Below the pieces are notes generated by a model that was not told the origin of the DNA, did no database searches, and saw nothing but the letters and a program-made list of their open reading frames with translations. From Chlamydoabsidia padenii (taxonomy: Eukaryota > Mucoromycota > Mucoromycetes > Mucorales > Cunninghamellaceae), in the NCBI GenBank assembly GCA_025330725.1, contig JAIWND010000001.1:1618501-1682500 (forward strand): a DNA stretch of 64,000 nucleotides, in the 5' to 3' direction. Positions 33,101 to 43,870 of this stretch are shown here, in pieces; position 1 is the stretch's first letter; every line of letters begins with the position of its first letter. A program made the translations under genes and the position numbers.

Positions 33101-34726
33101 ATGACATTAATGGACAAGACTGATGGATTTGTCAAAGTCCACAAGACTGGCTTTGTACGGGATGGCAAACCTTACTTTATACGTGGAGCAAACTATTGGT
33201 ACGGAATGAATATGGGCTCCGTCTTGGGTGGGAATCGGACTCGACTGGATACGGAACTGGATCAACTCTTATCCATCGGGGTGAACAATTTGCGAATAAT
33301 GGCAGCAAGTGAAGGACCTGATGACCAAGAACAACTATTCCGAATGCAACCTTCTCTTATGCCAAGTCCTGGAAACTATAATGAACAAGTCTTTGAAGGT
33401 CTGGATTATCTTTTGGACGCCATGGACAAACGACAAATGACGGCAGTAGGTAAGACAAATGTTAACGATTACCATTTGAATACTCCATCTCCACTTCTTT
33501 AACTATTATACAATAGTGACACTTGGTAACTTTTGGCACTGGAGTGGAGGGTGGGTAAAACAACACACATGAATAGTAGTATTATCTTTGATGGTCTCAC
33601 TTTATTCTTCTTTTAGATTTTGTCAGTACGTCGCTTGGGTTACTCATACAACTCCGCCTTATCCCAGTAGGAATCCCGACACCTGGGATGCCTTTACAAC
33701 ATACACTTCAGCTTTTTACAATGACGACACTATACGACAACAATGCAATGACCTATTCAAGCAACATATCCGGACAGTACAAACACGACAAAACACAATC
33801 AATGGAAAAGTATACAATGAAGATCCTGTTATAATGTGTAAGTTATGAATAATATTACATATATGTATATCCATCGAATAATCTTATTCTTATTCTTCCT
33901 CTTGGGTGATTTAGCTTGGGAAATAGCCAACGAACCCCAGTCTGCCCCTGAATCATGGTACGACGACTTGGCTAACTTTATCAAACAAGGAACAACTCAC
34001 CAATTAGTCACCAGTGGTATTGAAAGCAAATTGGATTATAATGACTTTTACAATGCTCACTCATCCTCGGCCATTGATTATTGCACTTGTCATTTGTGGG
34101 TGGAAAAGTAAGAAGAACATATACACGCACACACTTATGCTTCCAGGTTACATAACCCGATCTTTATTTTATGTAGTTGGGGTATCTACAAAGCTAACGA
34201 TCCAAATGGACTCTCAGCAGCATTGACATATGCCACCAACTACATCGAATCCCGCGGGCAATGGGCAGCTGATCTAGGTAAACCAATTGTACTCGAAGAA
34301 TATGGAATGGCTCGGGATGCATGGAAAAAACCCGATGATCTCAAGTACAAGTATGACCCCAACACTTCGACCAAGCACAAGGATTTATATTTTGAACACA
34401 TCCTGTCACTCGTGAAACATGGAATCAAGGTTTTCTCTGGATCAAATTACTGGTCGTATAGTGGTACGGGACGATCCACAGACTTACCTAATCATTATTC
34501 TATGGTGTGGGTGGGGGGTAAGTTGTTTTATTAAAAAGTAAAGGTAAAAGACAAGTGGGGGAAGGGATGCTAACTTCGTGATGACTTTTTTATTTTATTT
34601 TATCTAGATCCACCTCATGAACCAAAAGGTTGGTATTCCGTGTACGACAAAGATACCACGGTAAACGTCCTCCACAAGCATTATAACGAACTTAAAATTA
34701 TGGAAATGACAATATTGGAAATGTAG
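33101..34726 (+). CDS. GH5 (subfamily 7-like) endo-beta-mannanase paralogue, apparently without signal peptide
   Basis: At least six exons give a protein closely similar to the gene at 35589. It reads DGFVKVHKTGFVRDGKPYFIRGANYW, then GVNNLRIMAASEGP, TLGNFWHWSGG, SWEIANEPQSAP (acid/base Glu in NEP), IVLEEYGMARDAWK (nucleophile Glu) and GSNYWSYSGTGRS. Family members hydrolyse beta-1,4-mannan outside the cell. Unlike its neighbour, no signal peptide is seen. The ATG at 33101 (MTLMDKTDGF) leads straight into the domain, and the alternative ATG at 33050 adds only a poor hydrophobic stretch. The C-terminus is longer (about 13 extra residues). Both catalytic residues are present, so it may be active inside the cell or secreted unconventionally. 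Confidence 0.8.
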
Positions 34727-35588
34727 TATAGAACTTAATCCCGCTTCTCTGCCTTACCCCCGCTTTTATCCCCACATTCCCCACTTTTTCCCCACCTACC
34801 CCAATAATACATTAAATTGGAAACTCGTTGTCTTTGTCTATATCTGTTAATAAACTGTATTGGTGTTTGTGTATGTACACCGTTTTTAACCATCTTTGTG
34901 GGATCTTTTTTATACTTTATTCAGGTACCAGTCTTCACTTATCTTTTTTTTTTTACCCGCCTTCAAATCCCTCACGTTTAGTCTACTTTTGGTGTCATCA
35001 TTATGCCATCACCTGTAACAAAGGAAAGGCAAAAAAGTATATTTCAAACGCCGTTAAGATGCTTCTAAGATAAGAAAGTTAGATGAAAGCTTGATAAAGT
35101 GGTTGTACCTTTCAGAATTCCACGGCATATTATAAAAGACAAACATTGTTAATTTTATTCAAAGATGAATGTTATTGGTGGATGAAGAGAGTTTAATTGA
35201 AGTGGAGAACGGGAATGCGGAGTTCATTTTATCCAGTCTGTAAAAGGCTATTTATTCTGCCTTAAACTAAACCGAAAAAAAGTTTGTGTAACAATCACGA
35301 CCTATCACCATTTTGACCCCAGCTTTCCAAAATTCAAATTCCGGCATTAATGCAAGATCCCGCCATACCGTTCAGCGACTTCCCATTCAACTTGAGAGCC
35401 CATCATCTCGGTCTTAGTCATTGTATCCCTTTACCATGCCCAGCTATATTGTCAATTACACCTATGTTTCTCACGAAAGTACCCGTACCGCTGTAAAAAT
35501 AGGAAAAAGACTATAAATATGACAGGTTGAAATCGAAACTTGAAATCAATTCTCCATCTTTTTTTTTTCTTCTTTAATCACATTTGAA
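34727..35588. other. Spacer between the tandem mannanase genes
   Basis: About 860 bp. The first part is C-rich and T-rich (34740-34805). A weak variant of the recurring element (ATTCAAATTCCGGC) lies at 35334-35347. A CT-rich leader precedes the ATG at 35589. No other gene was seen. Confidence 0.5.
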
Positions 35589-37166
35589 ATGCGTTTGCTC
35601 TGGTTTAGCGCGTCTCTTCTTATTGCTTCTGCTTTCCAAGGTGCTGTTGCCTACAAGGATCATGATGGTGACCACGGTCATCACCATGATGGCTTTGTCA
35701 AGGTTCACAAGACTGGTTTCACTCGTAACGGCAAGGAATACAAGATTCGCGGTGCGAACTACTGGGATGGTATGAACTTGGCCAGTACCCAAGGTGGAAA
35801 CCGTACTCGATTGAACATTGAATTGGATCAACTCAAGGCTTTGGGCGTTAACAACTTGCGTATCATGGGTTCCAGCGAAGGTCCCAATAACAAGAGTGCA
35901 TTCTTCCGTATGCAACCTTCTCTTATGATCAGCCCTGGTAAATACAACGAAGATGTCTTTGTTGGTCTTGATTACTTGTTGGATCAAATGGCTAAGCGTG
36001 ATATGACCGCTGTTGGTAAGTACATTCTTTTTTTTTTTTTTCTTTATCTAATCTTGACATTTATTATTAGTGACCCTCGGTAACTTCTGGCACTGGAGTG
36101 GTGGGTAAGTCCCCAGGGAAAAAATATGCATAGTTTTAAAATCCCGCTCCGATCGTCCTCATCTCATCTTTTTTTTTTATTTCTTCTAGTTTCTCCACCT
36201 TTATCAAATGGGTCACCGGTACTGAACCTCCTTACCCCAGCGACAGCGTTCCTAACTCTTACAATGTCTTCACCGAGTACACTCAAGCCATGTACTACAA
36301 TGCATCCATCTACAAGCAAGTGAACAAAATGTTCAAGGACCACATCACCAAGGTCCAAACCCGCCGTAACACCATCAATGGAAAATTGTACAGTGAAGAT
36401 CCCAGCATCATGAGTAAGTTATTTAGAAAAGTGAAACATAAAATCAGGGGCAATTCTAATGCATTTTTGATTGATTAGCTTGGGAAATTGCGAATGAACC
36501 CCAATCTGCCCCCAAGCACTGGTTCGATGAAATTGCCGCTCACATCAAGAAGCATAGCCCCAAGCAATTGATTACCTCTGGTATTGAATCCAAATTGGAC
36601 CAAAAGGATTTCTTGAATGCTCACAGCTCTCCTGATATTGATTATGCTACTTGCCACTTGTGGGTTGAAAAGTAAGTTCCCTCTCTCTCTTTTTTTTTTA
36701 TAGCAAATTCAGATCCCGATACTCATTTTTTTTTTTCTTTAATAGCTGGGGTATTTACAATGCTAGTGACCCCAACGGTCTTCCTCCTGCCATGAAATAT
36801 GCTACTAGCTACATCAAATCCCGTGGAGAGTGGGCCTCTGGTATCAAGAAACCCATCGTTCTCGAAGAATTCGGTATGGCTCGTGATGCCTGGAAGAAGC
36901 CTGACGATCTTGCCTACAAGTACCTCCCTAGCACTACTACTGAACACAAGGATAAATACTATGACCATCTTTTGTCCCTCGTCAAGAAGAACAAGATCTT
37001 CCCCGGTTCTAACTTCTGGTCTTATGGTGGTGTTGGCCGATCTACTGATAAGGAAAACAGCTATGGTATGGTCTGGCTCGGTGACCCCCCTCACGAACCC
37101 CGTGGTTGGTACTCCGTCTACGACAAGGACACTACCATGAAGGTCCTTCGCAAGTACTACAAATAA
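35589..37166 (+). CDS. Secreted GH5 (subfamily 7-like) endo-beta-1,4-mannanase
   Basis: Five or six exons read from MRLLWFSASLLIASAFQGAVA (a clear signal peptide with an A-x-A type end) to VLRKYYKstop. A short His/Asp-rich linker (DHDGDHGHHHDG) precedes the catalytic domain. Domain marks are RGANYWDGMNLAS, NLRIMGSSEGP, TLGNFWHWSGG, TWEIANEPQSAP (acid/base Glu), HLWVENWGIYN and IVLEEFGMARDAWK (nucleophile Glu). Mannan endo-hydrolysis during growth on plant material or in wall remodelling is the family role. Codons are strongly biased (AAC, AAG, GGT, TTC, CTC), suggesting high expression, unlike the upstream paralogue. Intron positions match those of that copy, confirming tandem duplication. 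Confidence 0.9.
36134..36147 (+). promoter_or_regulatory. Recurring element in a mannanase intron (TTTTAAAATCCCGC)
   Basis: This is another intronic copy. Function is unknown. Confidence 0.25.
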
Positions 37167-37356
37167 ATCCCTCTTATAGGGTGATGATACACTTTTCATA
37201 GGCTTAAATGAAAATCTGGTCAACATCATTATTACTTTTTCAACTCTATTTGCTTAATTAACTAATCAATTAATAAATTTGATATTTATTATTACTTTTA
37301 TGTTATGGGGTGGTTGATTTATAGAGGAAATGGCGAACTTTCAAAAAATGCATGAA

Positions 37357-37560
37357 TGTCGGGATTTAGAGAAATGTTAGGCACGTGGAATTTTGGAAGA
37401 GCACTACTCGCTCAATTGTTAGCGGATGCTAATGATTAAAGTGGCGATATGAATACTACGATGTGTTTCCTACATACGCTACCGCAAAAGCCAAGCCCCA
37501 AGACCCTTGTGTCAGTCTGTCCAAGCTTGCGATGACTTTAGTCTGTCATTTGTAAGAAAG
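37357..37560 (+). repeat. Dispersed repeat, copy C
   Basis: It starts with TGTCGGGATTTAGA and runs through GCACTACTCGCTC and GATGCTAATGATTAAAGTGG to TTGTGTCAGTCTGTCCAAGC. It is strongly similar to copy D over about 170 bp and to copies A and B over the first 100 bp. Confidence 0.7.
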
Positions 37561-37592
37561 GAAGAAAAGCACGAAGAGGGAACCAATGCTTC

Positions 37593-37800
37593 TTTTTCAA
37601 ATCCCGCCCGCCTCTACTAAGACTTGGAAAGGGCTCTACTCGCTCAAATGTCAACAGATGCTAATGATTAAAGTGACGATGTGAATACTATGGTATATTT
37701 TCAACATATCTTACCGCAAAAGTCAAGTCCCAAGATCTTTGTGCCAGTCTGTCCAAGCTTGTGATGACTTTTATCTGTCCTTTGCGACAAAGACTATTTT
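37593..37800 (+). repeat. Dispersed repeat, copy D
   Basis: It starts with TTTTTCAAATCCCGCC, then GGGCTCTACTCGCTC, GATGCTAATGATTAAAGTGA and GTGCCAGTCTGTCCAAGC. It lies in tandem with copy C about 235 bp on. Its start contains a consensus copy of the recurring element. Confidence 0.7.
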
Positions 37801-38253
37801 GATGGAAAGACACTTCATTTTCAAACGCCGAACACCACTATTCCGTGCACCTAGCAATTCCCAGGATTTAACATCCACTTTGTTTTGTTTGTCTGCTTCT
37901 TTCTTTAATTCACAATCTTGTTTCCTCTTTAAACAAAGAAAACAAAGCAAATTAAGGTAATTTTACAACAATGATAGTAACAAAAGAAAGTGACAACAAC
38001 TGAACTTTTAATCTTCGGCCTCTTTATATCCTGTAGCGGACAATAACTTCTCGTGTAAATGAAATCCATAGAGCGACACATTACTGATATCAGCCAATAC
38101 AATAACAACAAAGGTAACAAAGGAACAATGGTAACACCTACGACAACAGGAAACCCAAGAAGATTTAGGATGTCGAGTGGGTGAATTACGAGTTAATATA
38201 CACAGGTGCCAACAGGAGATCCGCCAACTCTTCTTTATTTCAATTTGTTATAG

Positions 38254-38328
38254 CATTTGGTTGAAAACGATCTGGAAAGCGACGACGACTCTTTGACTAG
38301 AACAGCTACGGAAAGCGATGGTGGTACG
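38254..38328 (+). pseudogene. Orphan exon-like piece, acidic Ser/Thr-rich
   Basis: Bounded by TTATAG and GTAAGA, 75 nt in one open phase encode HLVENDLESDDDSLTRT followed by ATESDGGT. An ATG frame at 38128 (MVTPTTTGNP...) lies upstream, but no donor joins the two in frame. It may be a decayed gene or an unmodelled exon. Confidence 0.25.
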
Positions 38329-38870
38329 GTAAGAACAAGTATAGCGGGTCCCTTTTTTTACAATCTTAAAAGAGTGGACCTTCTACTGTCATTTATGTAA
38401 GTGCCATTATGGAATTACTTTTGCGCTCAAATGATCATATCATACTTTGGTAACTAACTACTTATTGTATTATATACACAAGCGTTGTCGCATGAATAAT
38501 ACCCTTTTTAGCGATGGTATTGTCGTTCCCCGGCTGACATGATCCTGGTACTTGGTCTCTCTCTCTCTCTCTCTCAAGGACGTAGGCGTGGTAAAGCAAA
38601 ACTGGACATCGACGTGTTCTTAGACCTTTGTCATGATAGGCTGTAGATATAGTATTACTTATAGTATAGAATTAGCAGTTGTAATACCATAAGTTGAATA
38701 AATAAATTATCTTATTATCGTAACGAATGTGTATTAATGTATGTAGTAGGATCAATAAAGAATAGTGGAAGGACTCGTGGGCAACTTGAATTTTTCGTCG
38801 ATTAAGCGGAGATGAAATATCAGTTAATATTATGTAGGAAGTATGTGGTTTCCTTTTATTTTTCACTTAC

Positions 38871-38967
38871 CATTGGTCGAAAGGAGGGGTGCCAGCCATA
38901 TTCTCATCCAAGAGTTGACTGACAAGCTGTTGTTGTTTGTTAAAGGGGTGGGCATTCCCAAGGAAAG
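38871..38967 (-). pseudogene. Orphan exon-like piece, minus strand
   Basis: Between CTTTTCAG and GTAAGTG a 97-nt piece reads FLGNAHPFNKQQQLVSQLL and then DENMAGTPPFDQW. The protein-like composition and good splice signals suggest a real exon, but neither an upstream start exon nor a downstream end exon could be found in a compatible phase. Confidence 0.3.
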
Positions 38968-39468
38968 CTGAAAAGAATTTAAAAAGCTCTTTTATATGGT
39001 GTGAAAAAGAGAAAATCAGATGATCAAAACCCATGCATTGTCAAATTATAATAATCTTATACAGGACATTGGCCATCATAGTTCGCATTGATGAGATGAA
39101 GCCTATAGGAAACCACTCGGGCTAAAATTTACCCTAATCGACGAAAAATCAAATTTACTCAGGACTCCGTGCTATCGGAATTTAAATGTCTTTTGTGGTC
39201 AATGATCGTGCATTAACATGGCGATATAACGAAGATAAGGACCATCATATCTCGTTATTACCGGCAGATATATAGGAAAGTCCTACCAGTGGCTAGAGAC
39301 AAAGAAAAATATAGTCCCATATGTAGCGAAAAAAAAAAAAAGAGAACTGCGTCCATACAGGCATATTTGTTTTTAAAAAAAAAAGTCAGGGGAGGTTTAT
39401 TATAATAATCATTTGATAACACTAACTATAACTAATAAAAAAAAAAAAGCAAGTCAATCGGACCACCA

Positions 39469-41946
39469 TCACCATGAGTTCTTGCCAAGTCGAGAGATTA
39501 TGTTCCTTGCCACACCATAAGCCAAAGTTTCTACCGTAAGCATAGGATCCACACCAGAAGATGTCATAAATAGTGAGGCATCACCGACATACAGATTATC
39601 CACTTCCCATGTTTCACCAGTCACCTTGGTTACTGATTTCTGAGCGTTTTTCCCCATTCGACTATAATAATAAGATGATGAGTAAAGTCCCATCGAGTTG
39701 TGATCACGCTTACCAAGTTCCCATTTGGTGCATAGAGAGCACAGTATCCGGAATCCCGATTTGACGCACACGATCCAACCAAGCATTGAATTTATCATCT
39801 TTGACCGCCTCCAAACCATTCACCATATCATTATCAAACCGAAAAGGCTCGATATCCAATTGTGAGTGATGTAATTCTTTAGCGCCGGTTACCGCCAAAA
39901 TTCTAAACGCCCGAATTAAGCCATTGATCAGTGTCGTTTCATCCAGTTTCGCCAATGTGCTGTGAATCCCATCACCACGGACCGAGTTAACCGAATGTCG
40001 ATCACTCGCCATCACCGCCAAAGGAACGGCATGGCGAAACTTGGCCATCACTTGTTTATGTTGCAAAGCACCGCGCCAAGGATAGATTACTGAGGCCAAG
40101 GCAGGAGATAAAGAAGGGACTTGAATCCATGAGCCACGATGACCACTACATGTCTTGTCGGACACATGACTGATTGCCGTCACCAATGGTTCGTTTTCTT
40201 GTTGATCATCCGCTTGTGGTTCATCGTAAAAGCCTTGGACAAAGACGGTAGGATGGAGCCGAAGATGACGACCGAGGTGCTTGTTTTTTAACCCACTACG
40301 GCGAAGGATATCAGGGGTTCGCAGACTACCAGAGGCTACAACCACAATACGAGACGTGTAAGTTAAGGGTGTGATTCCTTTGTAAAGACATTCCACGCCA
40401 CTAGCTTTGCCGTCTTGGATGGAGATCTTTGTGATTTCGGCTTGGTCGATGAATCGGGCACCGTACGCTTCGGCATCTCGTAACCATGAGTTGGCAGTTC
40501 GTATTTGCTTAATGTCGTCTTCGCCCCCACGGTACCGCCAAAAGTTGGTTGAGGTGTTGACTTTTCGATCACGAGGGAAAGCATCCCGGTTGTTGATGGG
40601 ACAATCCATTACAGGGACACCTAGTTTGCTTTTAAGAAGGAGAAAAAGAGTTAGAAGAGAGTAGGGCAGAAAGAGGAAGAGAGAATGACTTACACACAAC
40701 CTTCTTTTAGTATTTTGTTGGGGCGACTGTGTTTGATTCCCTTGATGGAGGCACCAATACGATCTCGTACAGAAGCCAAATCCCGTTTAAACTAAACAAA
40801 TAAAAGATAGAGTGAGTTGATGTAATAGCTATTGTTTTGTAAGGATACTTACGATGGTTGGATCAAAGAGGTCGCTTGATTTTGAGGACCATTCTTCTAG
40901 CATGGAGATCGCAGGCTAGAGACAATTGTTAATATCTTGTTTACAATGATAGTGTTTCAACATAGTGACTTACATCAAGGGAGTGAGACCATCCAGAGTA
41001 TTTGCCTTTTTTTCAATAAAGAGAAAGAAGGAGAGAAGTTTTTTTTTTAAAAAAAAAGGTCGGATTTTTAAATTTCTACTTTTACCTCCACTCAAGATTT
41101 TACCAGGCAAGATCCCCACTGACCCAGTCTTGTTGTACTGGATTCCATCCGAATCATGCTGTTTTGCATCGACATTCTTACTTTCTTCCTTTTCCGCTTC
41201 TTCATATGTGTCCTTTTCAATCACCAGCACGGATTCTCCTACAGAGGCCACCTGTGCTGCAATCACACCTATCACACATACACACACAAAAAAAATCAAT
41301 TCAAATCCCGCCGCATGAATCGCTTCTTACCTGCACCAGGACCACTCCCAATGATGATCACATCAAACGTGATAGCCTGTAAGACCTGAGCCTCATATAA
41401 TGTTAACAAGCTTAAAGTACCCTTTTTTTTAGAATTTTGCTTCTTTTTTTTCATCGATGATTTGATGACAGCCGGGGCACGCAAGATTTCAGACGCACTA
41501 TAAGACGCATAAAGTGACATGGCACTCAAGATCTGAAAGATCTGTCGATTACTCTCGGCCCACTTCAACACAGCCTGTTCTCGCTGTGGCCTTGTCAGCT
41601 GAGTGAAAATCTTTTTATACCCAGGCAATAAAAAGTTCCACGAGGTACTGAGAGCACGTAGTTTGGCCAAGACCAAGGTTTGCACACTGGGAGGGACAGA
41701 TCGTTCCAAAAATGCCAATGCCAAATCGACTGCATCCTCGAGATCGGTGGCTGATGATGCTGCCATGGCTGAAAGATCAATATTTCCTACCTCCTTGCTA
41801 ATGTCTTCAATGTCCAATGAAGAGGTAGGGGGTTTTCGAGTGCATTGGACGAGTTCAAGTGATTCATCGTCGTCTAATGGGGCTATAAAGGTGTCCATGA
41901 TGGACTTTAATACCTCTTTTTGTTTCTTATCAATTTTAATAACCAT
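39469..41946 (-). CDS. FAO1: Long-chain fatty alcohol oxidase (GMC family)
   Basis: Seven or so exons read from MVIKIDKKQKEVLKSIMDTF to RLGKNSW. The first ~190 residues are the helical N-terminal extension typical of fungal and plant fatty alcohol oxidases. The FAD site then begins FDVIIIGSGPGAG and VLVIEKDTYEE. Middle marks are GILPGKILSGGKYSGW, SKLGVPVMDCPINNRDAFPR, RIVVVASGSLRTPDIL and GLKNKHLGRHLRLHP. The C-terminal block HQMGTCRMGKNA, then DNLYVGDASLFMTSSGVDP, is the canonical GMC ending with the catalytic region. It oxidises long-chain alcohols with O2, giving aldehyde and peroxide, usually in peroxisomes or ER. An in-frame ATG at 42000 would add a CT-coded hydrophobic leader; the shorter start fits the family better. 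Confidence 0.9.
41298..41313 (+). promoter_or_regulatory. Recurring element in an alcohol oxidase intron (AATTCAAATCCCGCCG)
   Basis: A consensus copy lies inside an intron, close to the 5' end of the gene. Confidence 0.25.
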
Positions 41947-42066
41947 GTCAAGATGGAGAAAAGAAAAAAAAAGAGAGAGAGAAAGAGAAGAGAAACGCAA
42001 GGATGGACTAAAAGGAAAAACACATTCTGACGTTTTACCATACCATCTTCATTCCAATTCTTTGTT

Positions 42067-42082
42067 CGGCGGGGTTTGAAAC
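42067..42082 (+). promoter_or_regulatory. Recurring element upstream of alcohol oxidase (CGGCGGGGTTTGAAAC)
   Basis: It lies 121 bp upstream of the ATG at 41946. It contains GGCGG and TTTGAA, the two halves of a CDE/CHR-like site. Confidence 0.4.
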
Positions 42083-42594
42083 CAGGAGGTGACTATCGAG
42101 TCGGTTGGGTTGCATTTTTCAATCGTCTCGGCTTTACCCCTAGGTGTTAGAAAACGGACCAACAAAAGGAGTTGGTCTAGTGGTATGTATATATGATGAT
42201 GAGGATGACGTCGTCTTTGTTGTAATGGACTTGACGTAAAAATTATGCCGATTGTTATATTTCAACCCCCGAAAGTCTTGGATTCTACCACCTGTTATCA
42301 CCTCTATCACTGCAACAACAACATACATCAATGTAATGAACCAACATAATATACAGAAGATAATACAGTATAGTATAATACACAGTGAACTTTACAAAAA
42401 GAAAAAAAAAGTTCATGCCGATCGACATATTTAAAACCCGATAGTGTTAGCCCAAATCAATGTAATAGACCAAAAGACAATACGATAGAGCATAGTGTAC
42501 ACACAAAGATAAACCATCCAACTTTTATTATATAAGACAAAGGATAAACAAAGATTTTTTTTATTAATAAACAGATATAAAGTTAAAACAATAT
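42083..42594. other. Spacer between alcohol oxidase and eS8
   Basis: About 510 bp. Two more variants of the recurring element, near 42258-42272 (ATTTCAACCCCCG) and 42428-42442 (ATTTAAAACCCGATAG), lie here without an obvious start codon to serve. No gene was seen. Confidence 0.45.
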
Positions 42595-43543
42595 CTAGTG
42601 CTTCTTGGACTACAAAAAAAAAAAAAGTTAGTAAACCGTATTGATTAGTTACCTCATTCAACCCCCTTACCTTGATCTTCTTGACGTAGAATTCAAGTTC
42701 CTTGCCTTCGAGAATGTAACCATCACAGCGACCAGATTGACCAGGACGAGAAGCGATGATAGCATAAAGACGACCAGCAGCGAATTGATCATCCAAAAGA
42801 GGGTCGACGGCAGCAGTAGCTTGACGAGCAGCAATCTTCTTTTGCACAGCATTGGATTTCTTATCAGCAGCATGTTCGACTTCTTCGGTCTTGGCAGCGG
42901 CAGCCTTCTTCTTGCCCAAGACTTGAGCATAGTGAGATTCGTACCATTGACGGAAAGGAGTGGCATCGATTTGAATGACAGCACCCTTGACCAAAGTGTT
43001 AGTACGGACCAATTCGTTGTTGGAGGCATTGTAGACGACAGTCAAGACACGGGTCTTGCGAGACACACCTTCGGAACCCCAAGAGAAGTTACCGGCTTCG
43101 AGACGGAGAGCACGATGCTTGTAGTTACCACCACGGACACGGACTAAGTGGATACGCTTGGCACCGAGCTTGGTGTTAGCAGATTGACGACCCAATTCGA
43201 ACCTAACATTAAAATATAAAAAAAAAAGAGAGATCAGTTGGGTGTTTACGGTGTTGCCATTATGTGTTTATTTGTTGCTGATCCTTACTTTCTCTTCTTT
43301 CTGTATTGAGAGCGTCTGGCACCGGTGGCGCTGCGCTTATGACGAGAATCGCGACTGATACCTATACAAATGTAAAGTAAAAAAGAGAGAGATGGTCAGT
43401 TAATCTGTTATCCATCCATCCATCCATCCTGTCCAGTCCATCCATCCATCCATCCCCGTCGATTCCATTTTGATACATCAAGTATCAGGTGTTGTCGTTC
43501 CCTCCTTTCCAAGATGGTATGTATGTATGTATGCCTTACCCAT
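42595..43543 (-). CDS. RPS8: 40S ribosomal protein eS8
   Basis: Four exons encode a standard eS8 of the small subunit. The first coding exon is just 4 nt (ATG plus G, 43543-43540), and the last is 15 nt (42609-42595, SKKH plus stop). Family marks are [92 protein letters not shown] and [20 protein letters not shown]. The eukaryote-specific insertion is present (residues ~120-160). The start was fixed by the conserved MGISRD, which is only reachable through the 4-nt exon. Confidence 0.95.
43410..43455 (-). repeat. (GGAT)n tract in eS8 intron 1
   Basis: Two blocks of ATCC units on the + strand (43410-43429 and 43436-43455) read as GGAT on the sense strand, 85-133 nt after the 4-nt first exon. 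Confidence 0.85.
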
Positions 43544-43616
43544 ATTATTTCGTAAGAGAAGGAACTAAATCAAATCCAAGAATGAGATTCCTTTTTCATG
43601 TCAAAAAATAATTCGG

Positions 43617-43630
43617 TTTAAACCCCGCCC
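43617..43630 (+). promoter_or_regulatory. Recurring element upstream of eS8 (TTTAAACCCCGCCC)
   Basis: It lies 74 bp upstream of the eS8 ATG, at the same distance as in uL23. Confidence 0.4.
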
Positions 43631-43870
43631 TGGGACCCCGCCCCCTAGTTTCTTACTGTAGCATGGATTTCACCAGCTCCGTAAGAGTCTAAACGCAAAG
43701 ATCATTTGATTTGTCAATGGTATCACTAGTTGCCAATGTCACTTTATTAAAAATGTTGGGTAATATGTAGCTATATCTATAAAGGAAGACAACATGATTA
43801 TAAAAACTATATACAAGATATTAAAAAAAAAAAAAAAAAAAGAGAGAGAGAGAGTAGCAAAAGAGGATGA

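Larger units (their letters stand above)
37801..39468. other. Gene-poor stretch with orphan exon-like pieces
   Basis: About 1.7 kb without a complete gene. It contains two coding-like pieces (38254-38328 on +, 38871-38967 on -), a CT microsatellite near 38558-38575 and many A/T runs. I could not connect the pieces into gene models, so decayed genes or unrecognised small genes are possible. Confidence 0.45.

Noticed and set aside
35574..35987. 137-codon minus-strand open frame over the secreted mannanase
   Set aside because: It is a shadow of a codon-biased exon; the sense strand has a signal peptide and catalytic motifs.
41947..42000. Upstream ATG giving the alcohol oxidase a signal-peptide-like leader
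   Set aside because: The hydrophobic leader is coded by a CT-repeat leader sequence and the family normally begins near the chosen ATG. Not fully excluded.
42641..43147. 168-codon plus-strand open frame over eS8
   Set aside because: It is a shadow of the strongly codon-biased eS8 exon, whose identity is certain.
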